Positions 13,188 to 25,864 of a stretch of 64,000 bases of DNA are shown piece by piece. Source of the stretch: Epiperipatus broadwayi. Its lineage: Eukaryota > Onychophora > Udeonychophora > Euonychophora > Peripatidae. The notes under the pieces were generated by a model. It was not told where the DNA came from, did no database searches, and saw only the letters and a list, made by a program, of their open reading frames with translations. The stretch's first letter is position 1; every line of letters starts with the position of its first letter. The stretch is taken from NCBI GenBank assembly GCA_028023455.1, contig JAQFVV010012530.1, forward strand, positions 2,998,909 through 3,062,908, written 5' to 3'. The translations under genes and the position numbers were made by a program.

Positions 13188-13530
13188 TATCATCATCATC
13201 ATCAACCATTATCAATCCACTGCAGGATGAAAGTCTATCCAATCCATTGTCTCCGATATTTAGCTTCTCTTCTCCACAGTACCCATGCACACTTTCTTAT
13301 TTCATCCATCCATCTCGCATGTGGTCTCTTTCTGTGTCTATTACAATATCTTGGAATCCAGTTTAAGATTTCAATTGTCCATCTATTATCATCTCTTCTA
13401 GAAATATGTCCAGCCCAACTCACTTCAGTCTTTTAATTTTTTCAATGAAGTCAGTAACACCTGTTTTTCTTTTACCCATATACCAAAACCATATATCAAA
13501 GGTCTCCTTTCAGTTAATAGCAAACTTCTT
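13188..13530 (-). pseudogene. RTE-like retrotransposon 3' end
   Basis: The minus strand encodes GHISRRDDNRWTIEILNW, IPRYCNRHRKRPHARW and MDEIRKCAWVLWRREA, the conserved basic C-terminus of RTE-type reverse transcriptase proteins. It then runs into WIG and a terminal TGATGATGATG tail (complement of 13188-13205). It is 5'-truncated near 13530. This fragment has an uninterrupted frame of about 62 codons and is among the better preserved copies of the family. Confidence 0.8.
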
Positions 13531-14124
13531 TCTGCAATCGATATATATATATATTGTAGATATATGACTCATTTCACCAATATGTATATTATTTAATTAA
13601 GAAAAAAAATTCTTTTATATATATAGATTTATGTGTGTATTTATTATTATATATTTTATAAATAGTTAATAAATAAGCAGTTGTAAAGAGAGAAGGTAAT
13701 AAGAAACAATATTTAATATAGGGATTTATTGTATTTTATTAAATAATGTGTTGAGATTATTTAGCTATATTTTTATTAAATAAGGCAGATCAGAAAGAAA
13801 GTGTAAAATAAAGCGATCAAGATCAGTAGATTAGGATATGAAAATGTACACGTGTGAGTATAGATATTTAAAACATAAAACAATTTTACACAAATCTTTT
13901 TTAATGACTAAGATTGCAGGCTTTGTTGTTTTTGTGTTATCTAGATTGTAGATATCTAGAGAAGGAAGTGATGCTTGGATGTAATAAATGTAACAATTAA
14001 TCCTAAGTTTTTATTAATTGCAACAGACCGTCAAACTTGTGAAGCTTTGATCTTTATCTCAAGATAAGATTTCCAGGTGGTCCTTTTTTTTTGATCAAAG
14101 ATTCACAATATAAATGAATGAAAC

Positions 14125-14265
14125 AATATTTAGTGGTCAGTTTTTTTTTTAATGTTGGGGAAAAGAGATGTAGCTGTCAGTTTTTTTTTAATATTATTAA
14201 AGAAGAGATGTGGTGATCAGTTTATTCATTATTATTAGACAGAGATGTAAGGATTGAGTTTGTGA
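14125..14265. repeat. Short tandem repeat, about 42-bp unit, three copies
   Basis: Three consecutive units each contain (G)TGGTCAG, GCTGTCAG or GTGATCAG, a T-rich run, an AT stretch, and AGAGATGT. Unit length varies because of the T-run. Confidence 0.6.
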
Positions 14266-14819
14266 AAACCAAAGGAAATGGACAGTTTGCATATTTTTTC
14301 AAAAGAGAGTGAGCGATTGATTTTTTTCCCACTCTTTAAAAATTGAGGAAGGAAAAAAATGACTCTTGTTTTAAAGTCAGTATAGACAAAGATGTGTGTA
14401 TATATAAGTAATTCCCAGCAATATTAAGATAAAAAAATGGAACAAAATTGAATTTCTTGGAAGAAGTTATTTACAATTCTATAAAATGATATTAATATAT
14501 TTTGCTGTGTATCATACAATGAATTTGCATTGCTAAAGCCACTTCTTCTGCTTCTTGAAATCTGACATCTATGGGTTAACTCACTGATCTATCCGTGGAC
14601 TTATACCAAAAGTCCTTGATAACCAACAGAATGATCAAGTTTAAAGCCAACCACACAAGCTATTTGAAATGCTTTTTTTCTGGCTCCTGGCCTATTATGG
14701 GTTCATTACCTTTGAATGGAGGGAGAAGGGGAAAGAAGAGAAAAGAAAAGGAAATTGTATAAAAACCTTATAACTAGGTTTGATTAAGCTATCAATCAAA
14801 TTTTTGTTAAAGTTTTTCT

Positions 14820-15095
14820 CATAGTCATCTAAAGTGTCTACAATGATTTTTTTAAAAAAATGGTAGAGACAAGCAAATCCACCAGTTCATACTTATCTAA
14901 AAGTATTTGTAATAACTCTTTTTGAAATGGTAGAAGCAAGCCAGTCAATGAATTCAGCATTATCAAAAGTATCAACAATAAATAATTTTAAAATTGCGGA
15001 AATAAGCAAGTCAATTAATTCATGTTTATCTTAAAAGTATCTGCAAGAACTTTTTTTTTTAAATGGAGCAAATCAACTTATTGAAGCTATACATG
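14820..15095. repeat. Tandem repeat, about 67-bp unit, four copies
   Basis: Four diverged units share the order ATCT(A)AAAGTAT(C/T)TG.AA.AACT, a T/A-run, AATGG(T)AGA..CAAGC and TCAATTAATTCA. Units begin near 14826, 14900, 14962 and 15030. Non-coding; intronic. Confidence 0.65.
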
Positions 15096-16865
15096 AGACA
15101 AGAAGTCTGAAAATTCAAACTTGAGACATTTACAAGAAGTGAAAATAATCGGGTAACTATGAACTTTCATTAACAGATCTTTTATTCTTACTTATTAAAA
15201 GTAAACCTTAATTTATTGGTCAAAGCATTTTTTCTTTTGATACAGAAACATTAAAGGCTTGTTTATCGATAGTTATTCTCAATATCACATAACATAACAC
15301 AAACACAGTTTAAATCTTTAAACTTAAATTTTCATTATTTTTTTTGTATATTTTTTATTATATACTGTAATATTGAAATGTTTTTTTATTGTTCTTCATT
15401 TGTTATGATAATGAGCAACCTATAAATATATGCATTTATAATGTTTTTTTTATATTTATCTTGTTGCATATTAAAATTGATATAATGTATTTTATTTTTT
15501 TTTGCTGAAGGTTGCAAGAGTATTTTTTATATATGTGATTTATGTATTAATCTCTAATATAAGGGAACACATTTTAAAAATATGTGTTGACATATCACAG
15601 GGTGTGTGTGTGCATGTGTAACTGCTTATACAAACACATCAAAAGAATAGGTTATGCATAATTAGTTTAAATATGGTAAATTTAAAAGCAGGCTTCACAT
15701 TTGAATGAAAGTGAAATAAAACACACAAGTTACATATGAAATTTATTTTTATGATATAATAAGTTAGGAAAGTCTTAAGTAAGAATTCAATGGAATATTT
15801 TTTTAAATGTCATTTTAAGCCAGCTTATTTTAAAATATCCAAAATGTCAAACTTGTATACTAAATTTATTTGGTTATGAGTATACAAAATTTTGTATTAA
15901 TTCTATATTTAAATAATGTAATAATAAGTCATTTATCTAATTATTAAATTTGATTTAAAAAATAAAAAGAAAGAAGAATAGTATTAATAAAATATAATTA
16001 TATATCTTAATTGGTTTCTGAGTTGTTATTGTTAATATAATCATATGTTGTCTTCTCTTAATTCTATCATTTTAAATGATCATCATCATCATTCGCAGAT
16101 ATTAAGAATCATCAGCACTCGCAAAGCTTGCAAAAATGTTAAGTAAACTGAAATGTTGATTTACATTTAAGTATTTAAGGATTATGCTTGATAATAACCA
16201 AGTTTTAATAATTATAGGTGTATAATAAAAAGCTAAAATTATGTTGTGCTCATGAGTTTTGATCATCTTCATCAAAAAAGAATATTGTATTATTGATTGA
16301 AACACTGGTTCAAATAGTACTGTACATGAGTTATGATCACCATCATTGATTAAATAAATTATAATCATTAAATCTAATGTTTAACATAATTAATATATTT
16401 AATAAATAGGGGTGTATAGAAAGTTGAATATCACATGGAGAGAAGTGTGATGATCAGTCATCATCACTAGTATTATTAAATCCTAGTTTTAACTATAAAG
16501 ATACTTGGAATAAATAAATATAAACGTGTATAAATACTAATGAGTGTTATATTTAAATCTCAGTTTAAAATAGGATGATTTTAATAAATGCCTATAAGTT
16601 TATGAAAAGATAAATTTATTGTTGTGAGTTCATTATAAAGCTAGGGCTGATATCATCATCATCATTACTATTATTATCATCATCATTATTACCTTTATAT
16701 TGGGATAAATAATTAAGTTAACTGGCCATCAATATCAATAATGGTCTTCACGATGCTTGTTTGGAAGCCATTAATAAGATTATACTTGTCTGATCATCAA
16801 TGTACGTAAATGAACTAGTAATATCTATAAGAGTCATTGATGTATAAAAAAAAATTGTGATATGG
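15096..16865 (+). other. Intronic sequence with ATC trinucleotide clusters
   Basis: AT-rich intron. CATCATCATCATT clusters occur near 16080 and 16652-16695. They resemble RTE tails, but no retrotransposon coding remnant is readable beside them. A GT dinucleotide run lies near 15600. Open frames here are short and unremarkable. Confidence 0.5.
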
Positions 16866-19440
16866 TGTACCGGTCGAAACCCACCACCACCGCAAGTTAA
16901 ATCGGATTCAAACTCAGCTGGACCAAAACTGAATTCAAACCCAACTCAACAGCTCAGATAGCAGAAATCGACAGCACAGTGCTATGCACCAAGAACTAGC
17001 TCAATGGTTGGTGAGGACTAGAGACTCCTGAGTAACACTAATATCTAAGAATTTATATACTTTGAATAATTTTATAAATTGAATCATATGTATGGTCGGG
17101 TTGCCAACACAGACAGCGAGTATTAACATTGAAATAATTATAAAAGAATGATGAACTGAGAAACCAAGTATGTTAGAAAATATTTAATAAGAATAATTTG
17201 TTTCGTTTCCATAAAACATAGAATGCATTAATTACCTCTAGTCTTTAAGAGAATTTACAAATATAATGAGTGGCGGTCCTTATCATATGCCAACAATTAT
17301 TACACAACATAGAATTCTATGTCTATGCCCCCAATGAGAAATATAAAGGCGGATAAAGGTATTCATTAAGAACGGAAATGATATGTTCTAATTTTATTAC
17401 GGTGGAATGTGAGATTTATTTTCACGTTCGGAAATCTATTCATGAAGAGCAAAACGTATTTTAGGGCATAACGTTAAAATTGATTTGAAACTTATTTAAT
17501 TAATAATATATTTGAGAATTTGTTCGACTTTAATTTAAATCACTTCATCACGAATTACGAGCATGGAGCAGGTTTTACCGGAACAAAGAGGCAACGTACT
17601 GGCGGCTTACGAGGCAGAGAGTAAAATTGAAATACGATCGCTAGTCGATGATTGAAGTCCTATGGCGGCTTGCATCTAACAAGCCTTATGCCCTTTGACT
17701 AATCAATACGAAAGGAAGTACTTTCTTTCTTGAGAAATTTAAATAAGAGAATATGATCACCGACCAGCCTAACGGAGCGGAAGATTGCCCTGCGTCAGCA
17801 ACGTTCGATGATGATGACTTGATGGTCATCGTTGAAAAATAAAACCCATGTAGAATGCTCTATGTGGTGACTTGACCAATTAATTAAAGTCAAACGAGCT
17901 TTTATCGAACTATTTTAAAACATTTATAAACTATATTAATTATGCCCTAATTATCGTGCTCTTCCTGAATATTAATACAAACTAACAAAAGTTGAATTAA
18001 AATATATTTAACCCTTTATCGACCCGGTTTGCAATAAAAACATTTAAAGATTATATTAGAATAAATACATATTGGTGAATACAAAAAATAGCTGGGGCAT
18101 AGATTAAAACGGAGCTAATAATTTATTATTAGCTAATGTAAAAATAATAAACATGTAATATTTTCTTTTGACTCGATGATTGATAGAACTTATAAATCTA
18201 GTTCTAATGGGCAAGAATTACTATTTAAAATTAATGTTATATTATTTGCATGAGGCAAATGGAACCAAGGAGCTCATCGAGTCGAAAGATTATTGGCATA
18301 TAATTTTAAATACGACATTAAAACACACAAATATATATATTAAATGAACCGCCAAGTAAGAAAAGAAAAAGTTTAAAGACTAGAGATTTAAAGAATTACG
18401 AGATAGATTTACAGTAGCATGAATAAAAGGTTTTATAAAAATTGTTACATTAAAGAATAAAGAGCTCTTAAAAAGGAGGAGTGTAAAATAAAGTTCGAAC
18501 TGGCCAGAAAGTTTAACGTTCATTATAGAAATGTATTACCCCTTCCGCTGGTCCTTAAGTTGCACCTCCAAGTTGTTAAAAACGTAGGCATCATTGGTTG
18601 ACTACTGGAACAGTATTTTAGTAGCTTTCATAATTTTAGCAGAATGATCGGTCCGGAAAAAGGTTCAGCAGCTCCATTGAAGATTTCTCGGGACTTTAGG
18701 AACCATAGCCAGATTCCTGATGTTCTAGCCCTCTATCATGATGAATTACAATCTTTATGTGCACAGAGTTCACTGTACTACTCTACAACAAAGCTAGTCC
18801 TTTTTTCCTGACTTTTCAGGGCTATATATACTGTTCACTGATGCCTCCGGCTAGCGCTCATTTTATTATCAATGTGTTTTTTTTATAATTAGTTGTTTTC
18901 AAATACATTCCCTCGATAAGGCTTTCAAACTAATTAGCTTGAATTCCTTCTCTAATTGAAAATGAATTCTTAAAATCTGAAAATGATTCAATTAGAAAAA
19001 TGAATCCTTATCTTTTTCCAATTCATAAAGCTTTACTATTGTTTTTAAGAATTTTAAAGCTTATCGAAGGAATGTAGCTTTTAATCACCGAAACTTTACA
19101 AATTATTTAAAGGTGAAAAAAAACAAGTATTCCCGACGCAATGAAACTTTCGAACAATTATATATATTTAATATTTACAAATATATACGCACAATCCACG
19201 CAATTTAATATATATAAATTCATGAATATTTTATCATGAATTTATTTAGAGAATTGATCAATTTTAAACTAAACTAATTAATTTTACTACGCATTTGAAA
19301 TATTATTTATTATGGAAATTAGCATGGATTGACGTATAAAGCCCCATTGCATCGGAAATTTAAGGTTAGTATTAGGGTTTGAAATGAATTTACGACTAAA
19401 TAACATGAAGCTAGGATCGAACTCAGATCCGACTGCTTCA
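16866..19440 (-). repeat. 3' LTR of the LTR element (left copy)
   Basis: 2575 bases, TG..CA. It contains strong inverted repeats: CTTTTGACTCGATGA at 18165-18179 facing TCATCGAGTCGAAAG at 18274-18288 (14 of 15 paired), with smaller hairpins inside (ATTTGC-ATGAG-GCAAAT). A second pair is ACATTCCCTCGATAAG at 18905-18920 facing CTTATCGAAGGAATGT at 19060-19075. The arms are kept in the right copy. No ORF of note. Confidence 0.92.
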
Positions 19441-19454
19441 TTTCTTTTCACTTC
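19441..19454 (-). promoter_or_regulatory. Candidate polypurine tract
   Basis: On the minus strand GAAGTGAAAAGAAA lies directly against the TGAAGC start of the 3' LTR. It is purine except for one T, which is the expected place and composition for plus-strand priming. Confidence 0.55.
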
Positions 19455-19719
19455 AAAAAAAAAACAATGAAAAAAAAAAGACTTTACTTACGCAGGATAT
19501 AGTTGCATAAGTGTATAGACTCTGGGAGAACAGCATGAGCGTGAATAATATAACCTACCCAAGCTACAAAAATTATACATGTCTCACTACGATCAATTTT
19601 TTGAATATTCCGCTTATAATAAGTTTAAAAAAAAATCGGTCCGTTTATCAAGTTTCATTTTCCTAGGGTCATGTCAGTTGGTCTTCTGTATATATATATA
19701 TCTGTCTCTACAGTTTATC

Positions 19720-20343
19720 TTACTGTTTCCCTGGATCAGGTGGTACATATTGTTTTAACTGTCTGGCATTGTAATGGTCATAGTCCTGGTCTTCCCTGGT
19801 TGTCGTCAAGTTCCCATAGTCTATTGCTGTCATTAATTCTATGGCCTTTTCTGCGACCGAATGCACAAAAACCAATTCTTTAACATTATCTCTATGAATG
19901 ATGGGGTTCTCTCCTGGGTTTTCTTTGAAAGTTTGAGTCTGTATTGAGGCTCCAGGGAATGGCATCTGTAAAGTCCTCATGCTAAGTTGAGGATTCATCA
20001 TCCGTCCCATTTCCACTTTTAGTTTCATTTGACCAGTGGTCTGAACATCTTTTTCTGTATCTATATCTGCTTCTTCCACTGTTTCGTATCTGGACTCATC
20101 CTCACCACTGTCATTTTCCTTGCTGTCCACAACTTTCTTTGGTGTGGCCTGATCATCTTCATTTTCTATTTTTGGGGCTTCAGAGGAGTTTATTTCTTGC
20201 TGAAGCTTTACATTCTCTAGGTTTGAGTTGGCTTGGATGCCTCGTGCTTCCTCGAGCCTTACCAGCCTTTCCATCATCATCATCAGTACCTTTCGATCTT
20301 CTCTCATTTCTCTGAGGATCGTTTGTAAAGTGTCTTTTCCCAT
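19720..20343 (-). CDS. gag-like protein of the LTR element
   Basis: This is the only substantial ORF between the LTRs. An upstream ATG at 20391 would add a 16-residue hydrophobic lead (MFIILIVYYIIFLF..). I prefer the ATG at 20343, giving MGKDTLQTILREMREDRK and about 207 residues. The N-terminus is a probable coiled coil (MREDRKVLMMMMERLVRLEEARG). An acidic, low-complexity middle follows (KIENEDDQATPKK, DSGEDESRYETVEEADID). The C-terminal third contains MPFPGASIQTQTF and HSVAEKAIELMTAIDYG. There is no zinc knuckle and no pol homology. The position just inside the LTRs suggests a gag-type structural protein. I do not recognise the family, and it could be another element-borne protein. The frame is open, in keeping with the high LTR similarity. 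Confidence 0.5.
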   Translation of the reverse strand: MGKDTLQTILREMREDRKVLMMMMERLVRLEEARGIQANSNLENVKLQQEINSSEAPKIENEDDQATPKKVVDSKENDSGEDESRYETVEEADIDTEKDVQTTGQMKLKVEMGRMMNPQLSMRTLQMPFPGASIQTQTFKENPGENPIIHRDNVKELVFVHSVAEKAIELMTAIDYGNLTTTREDQDYDHYNARQLKQYVPPDPGKQ

Positions 20344-20391
20344 TTTTGAAAATAAGAAAATAATGTAATAAACAATCAATATAATGAACAA

Positions 20392-21820
20392 CGTGAATTC
20401 ACTTAGAGTACTCTCTGTATGCTTAAAATATTTTTTTCTCTTTGGTAAATTTTAATGAGGTCTCTGACTACAGGTCCATTGTCCCAATCTTCACCAGCTA
20501 CTGCATATTATTTCCCCAATCTATGTAATCTGCCTTTTTTTTTGGTTTACCTACGTTTTCTTAGTTAGCTCTTTATATTAACTCTTTGAGTGAGACATGT
20601 ATTTTATTCTAAAATATTAAATATAAGAAAAAACATTATTCACTTTCCCTTTGTTCAACTGTTCTGTTCTCCCATGTCTGAAAAAAAAACTATACAGTGA
20701 TATACAAATATTATGTATTAGCAGGTAGAACAAATAATTCTGTATTGAACACACTTGGTTTTTATTATGGCAATTGACCCACTACTGTGCTGACAATCAA
20801 ATTTGCTGACAAATTTATTTATATGGGCGCCAGTGAGCAAAATGAAATCAATAGGGCATGTGATATAACCCATTGACCCCCAAACCACATATGATTGACT
20901 TAATTTTTGATAAAACAATTGAATTGATGATGAATATTTATTAATGAATAATAGATAACGCGTTCCTGACCTGAGTTTAAATATAGGAGTTTAAATATTA
21001 CTAAGCATGAGGCTTCACACACACAAAGAAATGTCAAAATTAATATTACAAGAACTTTTATTGGTGATATTATTCTAAATCTTGCTAGCATGAAAGCGTG
21101 CAAACCATTTAAGCATTTTGCCAACTGCATCTGGCTGCTTGGTGTACACAAAGGGTCTTCACTTGCTTTGAGGTTACTCTAGAAATTATTGTCATTAAAG
21201 CGTAATGTCACACTGCATCGGACCGCTTGACAGATAATTCCCAGTTTGAAGGTCTTCGCCTTGCTTTGAGACTACTAAAAATACGGAGCGAACATTTAAT
21301 ATATATGCTAGCAAGCAATACTTTGAAATTAAGACTTTTATGATATCATATTGGATATTTTTAATTATAACAACTGAGATAAACATAATTAATTTTGACA
21401 CAGAAAAACATTTCATTTATTTTTACCCCAATGCTTTGATCTATGGACTCTTACTACTTTGCTAACGATATTTTTCCTATTGTCACGAACGCGTATAACA
21501 CAAACGTATAATATATATATACTGATATAGTACACGTATAATTAATATATATACATATGAATAATTATTTTAACTAACGAATCTTTTACTGAACGAACAT
21601 TTAAAAAAATAATCTTGAAAACATTTTTATAAGAAAGAATTAGAAAATGATATTTTAATTTATTAAATCATTTCAGTATATATATAACACTTTTTTAAAA
21701 AAATATCACTCTACAGAAACATTTACTTTATTGGGATTTCAATTAAGTGAGTAACTAAAATCACAATTCCAATCTCCAGAGCATGTGTGGGGTTTATTAA
21801 GTCGAGCCACAACGATTGGG
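20392..21820 (-). other. Leader region of the LTR element
   Basis: About 1.4 kb between the primer site and the gag-like ORF. It has only short open frames. A diverged duplication is visible: GGGTCTTCACTTGCTTTGAGG near 21148 and AGGTCTTCGCCTTGCTTTGAG near 21250. No pol domain was seen. Confidence 0.5.
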
Positions 21821-21838
21821 CAGCCAAAAACATAACCA
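21821..21838 (-). promoter_or_regulatory. Candidate primer binding site
   Basis: Immediately after the 5' LTR on the minus strand the sequence is TGGTTATGTTTTTGGC. A TGG start directly at the LTR boundary is the usual complement of a tRNA CCA end. The tRNA was not identified. Confidence 0.45.
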
Positions 21839-24406
21839 TGTACCGGTCGAAACCCACCACCACCGCAAGTCAAATCGGATTCAAACTCAGCTGAACCAAA
21901 ACTGAATTCAAACCCAACTCAACAGCTCAGATAGCAGAAATCGACGGCACAGTGCTATGCGCCAAGAACTAGCTCAACGGTTGGTGAGGACTAGAGACTC
22001 CTGAGTAACACTAATATCTAAGAATTTATATACTTTGAATAATTTTATAAATTGAATCATATGTATGGTCGGGTTGCCAACACAGACAGCGAGTATTAAC
22101 ATTGAAATAATTATAAAAGAATGATGAACTGAGAAACCAAGTATGTTAGAAAATATTTAATAAGAATAATTTGTTTCGTTTCCATAAAACATAGAATGCA
22201 TTAATTACCTCTAGTCTTTAAGAGAATTTACAAATATAATAAGAGTGGCGGTCCTTATCATATGCCAACAATTATTACACAACATAGAATTCTATGTCTA
22301 TGCCCCCAACGAGAAATATAAAGGCGGATAAAGGTATTCATTAAGAACGGAAATGATTGTTTTAATTTTATTATGGTGGAATGTGAGATTTATTTTCACG
22401 TTCGGAAATCTATTCATGAAGAGCAAAACGTATTTTAGGGCATAACATTAAAATTGATTTGAAACTTATTTAATTAATAATATATTTGAGAATTTGTTCG
22501 ACTTTAATTTCATCACGAATTACGAGCATGGAGCAGGTTTTACCGGAACAAAGAGGCAACGGTACTGGCGGCTTACGAGGCAGAGAGTAAAATTGAAATA
22601 CGATCGCTAGTCGATGATCGAAGTCCTATGGCGGCTTGCATCTAACAAGTCTTACGCCCTTTGACTAATGAACACGAAAGGAAGTACTTTCTTCCTTGAG
22701 AAATTTAAATAAGAGAATATGATCACCGACCAGCCTAACGGAGCGGAAGATTGCCCTGCGTCAGCAACGTTCGATGATGATGACTTGATGGTCATCGTTG
22801 AAAAATAAAACCCATGTAGAATGCTCTACGTGATGACTTGACCAATTAATTAAAGTCAAACGAGCTTTTATCGAACTATTTTAAAACATTTATAAACTAT
22901 ATTAATTATGCCCTAATTATCGTGCTCTTCCTGAATATTAATACAAACTAACAAAAGTTGAATTAAAATATATTTAACCCTTTATCGACCCGGTTTGCAA
23001 TAAAAACATTTAAAGATTATATTAGAATAAATACATATTGGTGAATATAAAAAATAGCTGGGGCATAGATTAAAACGGAGCTAATAATTTATTATTAGCT
23101 AATGTAAAAATAATAAACATGTAATATTTTCTTTTGACTCGATGATTGATAGAACTTATAAATCTAGTTCTAATGGGCGAGAATTACTATTTAAAATTAA
23201 TGTTATATTATTTGCATGAGGCAAATGGAACCAAGGAGCTCATCGAGTCGAAAGATTATTGGCATATAATTTTAAATACGACATTAAAGCACACAAATAT
23301 ATATATTAAATGAACCGCCAAGTAAGAAAAGAAAAAGTTTAAAGACTAGAGATTTAAAGAATTACGAGATAGATTTACAGTAGCATGAATAAAAGGTTTT
23401 ATAAAAATTGTTACATTAAAGAATAAAGAGCTCTTAAAAAGGAGGAGTGTAAAATAAAGTTCGAACTGGCCAGAAAGTTTAACGTTCATTATAGAAATAT
23501 ATTACCCCTTCCGCTGGTCCTTAAGTTGCACCTCCAAGTTGTTAAAAACATAGGCATCATTGGTTGACTACTGGAACAGTATTTTAGTAGCTTTCATAAT
23601 TTTAGCAGAATGATCGGTCTGGAAAAAGGTTCAGCAGCTCCATTGAAGATTTCTCGGGACTTTAGGAACCATAGCCAGATTCCTAATGTTCTAGCCCTCT
23701 ATCATGATGAATTACAATCTTTATGCGTACAGAGTTCACTGTACTACTCTACAACAAAGCTAGTCCTTTTTTCCTGACTTTTCAGGGCTATATATACTGT
23801 TCACTGATGTCTCCGGCTAGCGCTCATTTTATAATCAATGTGTTTTTTTTATAATTAGTTGTTTTCAAATACATTCCCTCGATAAGGCTTTCAAACTAAT
23901 TAGCTTGAATTCCTTCTCTAATTGAAAATGAATTCTTAAAATCTGAAAATGATTCAATTAGAAAAATGAATCCTTATCTTTTTCCAATTCATAAAGCTTT
24001 ACTATTGTTTTTAAGAATTTTAAAGCTTATCGAAGGAATGTAGCTTTTAATCACCGAAACTTTACAAATTATTTAAAGGTGAAAAAAAACAAGTATTCCC
24101 GACGCAATGAAACTTTCGAACAATTATATATATTTAATATTTACAAATATATACGCACAATCCACGCAATTTAATATATATAAATTCATGAATATTTTAT
24201 CATGAATTTATTTAGAGAATTGATCAATTTTAAACTAAACTAATTAATTTTACTACGCATTTGAAATATTATTTATTATGGAAATTAGCATGGATTGACG
24301 TATAAAGCCCCATTGCATCGGAAATTTAAGGTTAGTATTAGGGTTTGAAATGAATTTACGACTAAATAACATGAAGCTAGGATCGAACTCAGATCCGACT
24401 GCTTCA
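21839..24406 (-). repeat. 5' LTR of the LTR element (right copy)
   Basis: 2568 bases, the near-identical partner of 16866-19440. It lacks 8 bases of a TAATTTAAATCACTTCATC stretch present near 17530 in the left copy and has a few 1-2 base indels. The right end GCTTCA is followed by the ATGG target duplication. Confidence 0.92.
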
Positions 24407-24410
24407 ATGG

Positions 24411-25860
24411 GGATCTTATGATTTTATCGACATGAGTAAAATATAATAGTGTCATTTTTTTTCATTAGTCATCCAAGTCATGTGTGATAAAAATGTACCC
24501 AATGAGTTTGAACTCAGTACACTCTAAACAGATATTTATCTAGATTTAAAACAATCTAGTGGCACTCGTGGGAAAACACATGTACTTAGCTAAACTGAAT
24601 AAAGAGTGATTTAATCCCTTTCCAACTTCATAATATTAACTTTATATGATATTTTTTTTATAAGTTGTTATAAACAGCACCAGTGTGTGCGTGTGACCAT
24701 GAATGGTCATATATACATGGAAAGAGGAATGAGAAGGATTCTCGGTTAAAAGAACCTATTATTGGAGTTAAGCATAAGGCACTCCAGGGATCTCACAGTG
24801 GGTAATTTCATTCAGTTGCTATATTTAATATTATTTTATTTGATGACAATGGCCAGTATGTTTTATTGTTCAAATGACTTCCCCAATATCTAAATATTTT
24901 AAATCTTTACTGATGATAGTTTTAATTTTTGTTATTTTATATATTGAGAAATGAGATAATTTATTTATTTCATTATTACTGTGACAGAATTAATGTTTAG
25001 GATAGTTTCAAACGGGCTATAATGTTATATTTAATTAATTAAAAAAAAATATAGACACCCAAATAGAGTATGATATGCATATGTTCTTATTTACATGTTA
25101 GCATCATCCTTGTTTAATTATAAATTGCATTTTAGCTAACACAGTAAATTCATTTCTCATTTAATTTTACTCGGTTACAAATGATGAACCGCTGGAGCAT
25201 ATCATATATCCTGTTTAGTGTTTAGTTATTGAATTATAGCAACTATCATTTTATCACTCATCTATATATTAAACGGTTACAAAATAGCAGCCTTTTATCA
25301 TCATTACAGTAATTTGTATGCTGTTACAAAGTTTTCTTACTATTACAAATGACAGATTATAAATATATCGTAATAATTAATAATTTCCTCGATTTTTATT
25401 TCTTTCTATTTATTTTCTGTTACAATATATATATATAATAAAAATCAAGTCATACATCACGTGACTTAATTTAATAATCCTGTATTACAAATATAATATA
25501 ATGAGTGTGCAAATATCTCTTACAAATACATGGTATATCTGAACTTAGTTCAGCCCCTTATGGCTATTTAAGTTAGATAACTGGATTTGAAGATATATAG
25601 ATCTTCTGAAAATTTCAAATTTTCTACTTAATAGTTAACTATTAGAAATAAAAGCAGTAATGCTGACTTGCTTATTACTTTTTTTTTTAGTTATATATAT
25701 ATATTGCTTGGAATTCTCAAATAAGAGATTTCTGTAAATTAGGTGTTGTAAATAGAGTTGCTCATATATTTATATGAAGTCATATATATATAGAATATTC
25801 ATTACCAAATTGATGACCATTGTATCTCAGCCAAAACGTCAGTATATATTTTTGGTACAA
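24411..25860 (+). other. Intronic sequence, nothing recognised
   Basis: AT-rich intron to the right of the LTR element. I see short TA runs but no exon, transposon protein or clear repeat. Confidence 0.5.
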
Positions 25861-25864
25861 TAAA

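Larger units (their letters stand above)
16866..24406 (-). mobile_element. Non-autonomous LTR retrotransposon with oversized LTRs
   Basis: Two direct repeats of about 2.57 kb (16866-19440 and 21839-24406) begin TGTACCGG and end GCTTCA, so they have TG..CA ends. They flank 2.4 kb of unique sequence. The 4-bp ATGG at 16862-16865 and 24407-24410 is the target duplication. The minus strand is the sense strand: TGGTTATG directly follows the right LTR as a primer-binding-site candidate, a purine tract (GAAAAGAAA) abuts the left LTR, and the only sizeable ORF lies on the minus strand. No protease, RT, RNase H or integrase motif was seen, so it would need enzymes in trans. By eye the LTRs differ at about 30 places, mostly transitions, plus small indels, so the insertion is not ancient. 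Confidence 0.92.

Noticed and set aside
18165-18288. Hammerhead ribozyme in the LTR
   Set aside because: No CTGATGA with a matching GAAA box was seen on either strand of the segment.
16866-24406. A recent segmental or assembly duplication instead of LTRs
   Set aside because: TG..CA ends, ATGG target duplication, PBS and PPT candidates and about 30 differences between copies favour an LTR element.
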